A DNA stretch of 7,974 bases, from assembly GCA_947068385.1 (NCBI GenBank), contig CAMTBF010000147.1, positions 1-7,974 of the forward strand, in the 5' to 3' direction. Positions 5,522-7,974 of this stretch are shown here, one piece after another (positions within the stretch are counted from its first letter, which is position 1; each line of letters opens with the position of its first letter). The translations under genes were made by a program, and so were the position numbers. The stretch is from an uncultured Lachnospiraceae bacterium (GTDB lineage Bacteria; Bacillota; Clostridia; Lachnospirales; Lachnospiraceae). The notes under the pieces are model-generated. The model searched no databases. It had not been told where the DNA came from and worked only from the letters and a program-made list of their open reading frames with translations.

Positions 5522-7882
5522 GTGTGGAAAAAATCTGAAATATGGAATAATAAAAAATTCAGGCTGTTGCTGATATTGGAGATTATTCTTCTGATTGCGG
5601 GAATAATGGGGCTGTTTTCCGAAGAAGGAATTGTGGCAGATGAGAGCAACATGGAGGTACAAGTGAATGGAGGTGAGTATCTGGCAGAAAGACAGGGATA
5701 CTATATAGATGAATCTTATGATTATAACGGTGTTTTCCTGACGGCGTCTCCCGGGAGTCTGAGTCCGGGAGTGTACAGTCTGCGGATTGTGCTGGAGGCG
5801 GAGGCAGGTGTGGAGGCCGGCTTTGGAATTGAGAGTGAGTCCGGAAAATTTCGCAATCTGTTATCTAACTCAGTGAAGATTTATGGCGGTATTGAGGAAC
5901 AGACGGGGCAGTTTTATGTGTGCGGATCGGAGGATAGTGCGAGGATTACGGTGACTTATAATGGTGTACAACCTCTTCTCATAAAGGAGATCGAGGTGGA
6001 ATATACCAATGCAGGCAGCAGGGTATTTATATGTGTGGTTCTTGCAGGGTCTCTGTTTGTGAATACGCTTATCATGTTGTATTGTTATGGGAAACGGTAT
6101 TCGATATCCTTTGAGCAGAAACTGATCTGGCTCTGGATTCCGGGAGTGACAGTGCTTGCCTCTGTTCCGCTGTTTGTTGATTATATTATTGCAGGTGAAG
6201 AAACATTCTTTCACCTGATGCGGATCGAGGCGTTGGCACAAAGTATCAGCAATGGGATTATCCCTGCCAGAATTGAGGGAATGTGGCTGTACGGCCACGG
6301 GTATGCGAATTCAATTTTTTACTGTGATACTTTTCTGTTCATTCCGGCGCTAATGCGCCTGATCGGCTTTGATATGACCGTATCCTATGGGACATATGTG
6401 TTCGGAGTGAATTTTGCGACAGCTTTGATCGCTTATCTGTGTTTTAAAGGATGCTTTCATGATAGCCGCATCGGCATGTTCGGCAGTATGCTTTATACGC
6501 TGGCACCCTACAGGATCTACAATATTTATAACAGATGTGCGGTGGGAGAATATACGGCGATGACTTTTCTGCCGCTTCTGGTGTATGGCTTTTACCGAAT
6601 CTTTACAGATGATACGGGTAAGGAGGAGTACAGATACAACTGGCTTATTCTGGTGCTCGGCTTCAGCGGACTGATTCAGTCCCATGTGCTGTCCTGTGAG
6701 ATCGCGGGAGGCTTTGCGATTCTTCTGTGTCTGATTCTGATAAAGAAAGTGTTTCGCAGACGGATCTTTTTCGAACTGCTCAAGGTGGTGGCTGGCACAG
6801 TTTTGTTAAACCTCTGGTTTCTTGTTCCCTTTTTGGATATGATGTTGTCAGGCCGGTACTTTTTTTCAAAAAATTCAGAGAGTATGATACAGAATCGGGG
6901 AATTCTCCCGGCACATATTTTTTATACGATGCAGGCTGCAGGCAGTACCTCTCGCTTTCATGAAGTGGGACTTTTGGAGACGGAACCCATTGGTATCGGA
7001 ATGGCAGCTCTGTTGGGAGCGGGAGGATTCTGGCTTGTACGTAGTTTAATGTGTGATGGAAAGGACAGGAAACAGGATCGGGCTGCAAAAATTGCTTTTT
7101 TCACAGGCGTTCTTGCACTGATTGCCAGTACATGCTATTTTCCCTGGGATGCTCTTCAGTCGTGGAATAAAGTGACGGGTATGATAGTTTCCATGCTGCA
7201 GTTTCCCACAAGACTGACGTTTATTCCTGCTGTCTGTATGACTTTTGTGGCCTGTGCGGGAGCAGCAGTTATGTTAAATTGCAAAGATCGATTTTTGAAA
7301 AATACTTTTTTTGTGGTATTGTGTGGAACAGCGGTGGTGTTTTCTCTATACCAGACTAATGACATTTTGATGAAGAAGAGCGGCGTTTTGAGATTATACA
7401 CAGCAGAGGGTATGGGGCATTCCGGCATCCACGGTGGAGAATATCTTCCGGAAGGGACAGAACAGAATTTCAGCTACCACAATGCTGTTCCTTCTGATGG
7501 CGTCGAAATATTATCCTTTGAAAAAAAGGACCTTGATACAGTTACCAGGCTGAATACGATTTCCGGAGAAGGAGAGTACTGGCTGGAACTTCCCATGTTG
7601 CTGTACAAGGGATACAGAGCTCAGGATGCTGCTACCGGAGAGCGTTTTGCGGTACAGGCCGGAGAGAATCAGGTAGTGAGGGTGCTGCTTCCCGAGGGAT
7701 ATTCTGGCACGTTGCATGTCTGGTATGCGGGAATGTGGTACTGGCGTGTGGCGGAGTTGATCAGCCTGTTGGCATTTGTGTGGATTATTTGGAAATGGAG
7801 GCGCTGTATTTCAGCCGGCGATGCATGCAAAAAGCGGGAAATGCGCAAGTCTGTGAGCTCAGCCAGACAGAAAGATAATTAG
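5522..7882 (+). CDS. YfhO-like / PTPS-related GT-C membrane protein, full length
   Basis: This 786-residue polytopic membrane protein is probably a lipid-carrier-dependent glycosyltransferase acting on the outer face for surface glycans; the family link is by recognisable motifs, the reaction is inferred. GTG at 5522 follows GAGGAGAGGG (5504-5513), 16 nt after the previous stop. TM1 (about 12-33) leads to a beta-rich external domain (about 35-165), then helices at about 166-187 and 202-222. The first core loop has AGEETFFHLMR (E226, E227, H231) and YGHGYANSIFYCD (257-269), typical of GT-C external catalytic loops with acidic and aromatic residues. Further marks are GSMLYTLAPYR (321-331), VGEY (341-344), QSH (386-388), STCYFPWD (536-543) and LQFPTRL (559-565). 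After about thirteen helices comes a C-terminal external domain (about 615-735, with GEYLPEGTE), a last helix (about 740-758) and a basic cytoplasmic tail. It is likely cotranscribed with the shorter paralog upstream. Confidence 0.82.
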   Translation: MWKKSEIWNNKKFRLLLILEIILLIAGIMGLFSEEGIVADESNMEVQVNGGEYLAERQGYYIDESYDYNGVFLTASPGSLSPGVYSLRIVLEAEAGVEAGFGIESESGKFRNLLSNSVKIYGGIEEQTGQFYVCGSEDSARITVTYNGVQPLLIKEIEVEYTNAGSRVFICVVLAGSLFVNTLIMLYCYGKRYSISFEQKLIWLWIPGVTVLASVPLFVDYIIAGEETFFHLMRIEALAQSISNGIIPARIEGMWLYGHGYANSIFYCDTFLFIPALMRLIGFDMTVSYGTYVFGVNFATALIAYLCFKGCFHDSRIGMFGSMLYTLAPYRIYNIYNRCAVGEYTAMTFLPLLVYGFYRIFTDDTGKEEYRYNWLILVLGFSGLIQSHVLSCEIAGGFAILLCLILIKKVFRRRIFFELLKVVAGTVLLNLWFLVPFLDMMLSGRYFFSKNSESMIQNRGILPAHIFYTMQAAGSTSRFHEVGLLETEPIGIGMAALLGAGGFWLVRSLMCDGKDRKQDRAAKIAFFTGVLALIASTCYFPWDALQSWNKVTGMIVSMLQFPTRLTFIPAVCMTFVACAGAAVMLNCKDRFLKNTFFVVLCGTAVVFSLYQTNDILMKKSGVLRLYTAEGMGHSGIHGGEYLPEGTEQNFSYHNAVPSDGVEILSFEKKDLDTVTRLNTISGEGEYWLELPMLLYKGYRAQDAATGERFAVQAGENQVVRVLLPEGYSGTLHVWYAGMWYWRVAELISLLAFVWIIWKWRRCISAGDACKKREMRKSVSSARQKDN

Positions 7883-7974
7883 AAAATTAAAAATAAGACA
7901 GCTGGAAAATATTGACAGTAACCTGAATCAGTGAAACTCAATTGCTTTGAACGCTGACAACTGCATATTTAATC

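Noticed and set aside
7912..7917. TTGACA resembling a perfect -35 box after the last gene
   Set aside because: No -10-like hexamer occurs 16-18 bp downstream (around 7934-7940).
1..7974. CRISPR array, transposase, integrase, toxin-antitoxin or phage genes
   Set aside because: No spaced repeat array and no protein with such motifs was seen on either strand, so the island idea rests only on composition and the tRNA.

Overview
The window looks like a low-GC Gram-positive chromosome, most likely a Clostridia/Lachnospiraceae-type gut Firmicute. The reasons are purine-rich Shine-Dalgarno sites, a VanR/VanS-like regulator-kinase pair, a tRNA-Glu gene without an encoded CCA end, and AT-rich promoter and terminator elements. 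This assignment is an inference from style; no species is identified.

Bases 1-110 hold the last 35 codons of an unrecognised gene. After a short leader containing two GTAAGAAA direct repeats exactly 11 bp apart (a candidate response-regulator operator), a two-component pair follows. It consists of an OmpR/VanR-type response regulator (264-962) and a large sensor histidine kinase (937-3600, TTG start, overlapping the regulator by 26 bp). The kinase has about 335 extracytoplasmic residues, six predicted membrane segments and a low-complexity linker before the catalytic core. Both genes are rich in G/C-ending codons.

Bases 3601-3838 are non-coding. They contain a long GC-rich hairpin, a perfect 10-bp tandem A/T repeat and a promoter for tRNA-Glu(CUC) (3839-3910). 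The tRNA is followed by a well-formed intrinsic terminator (3943-3984).

Downstream of the tRNA the base composition falls clearly. Here lies a short possible ORF (4031-4156) coupled by an ATGA overlap to the first of two tandem, paralogous polytopic membrane proteins (4153-5505 and 5522-7882). Both resemble the YfhO / 'PTPS-related' GT-C glycosyltransferase-like family, which is generally linked to lipid-carrier sugar transfer for cell-surface glycans. The second is full length, with a beta-rich N-terminal extracytoplasmic domain and a C-terminal extracytoplasmic domain. The first is a short version lacking both domains, about 27 residues of the first large external loop, and several conserved acidic/His positions. 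They probably form one transcription unit, and the short protein may be a non-catalytic partner. The last 92 bases (7883-7974) show no gene and no convincing terminator.

The most notable points are the degenerate/full-length GT-C pair, the composition break at the tRNA gene (a possible island boundary), the 11-bp spaced operator repeats and the unusual kinase architecture.
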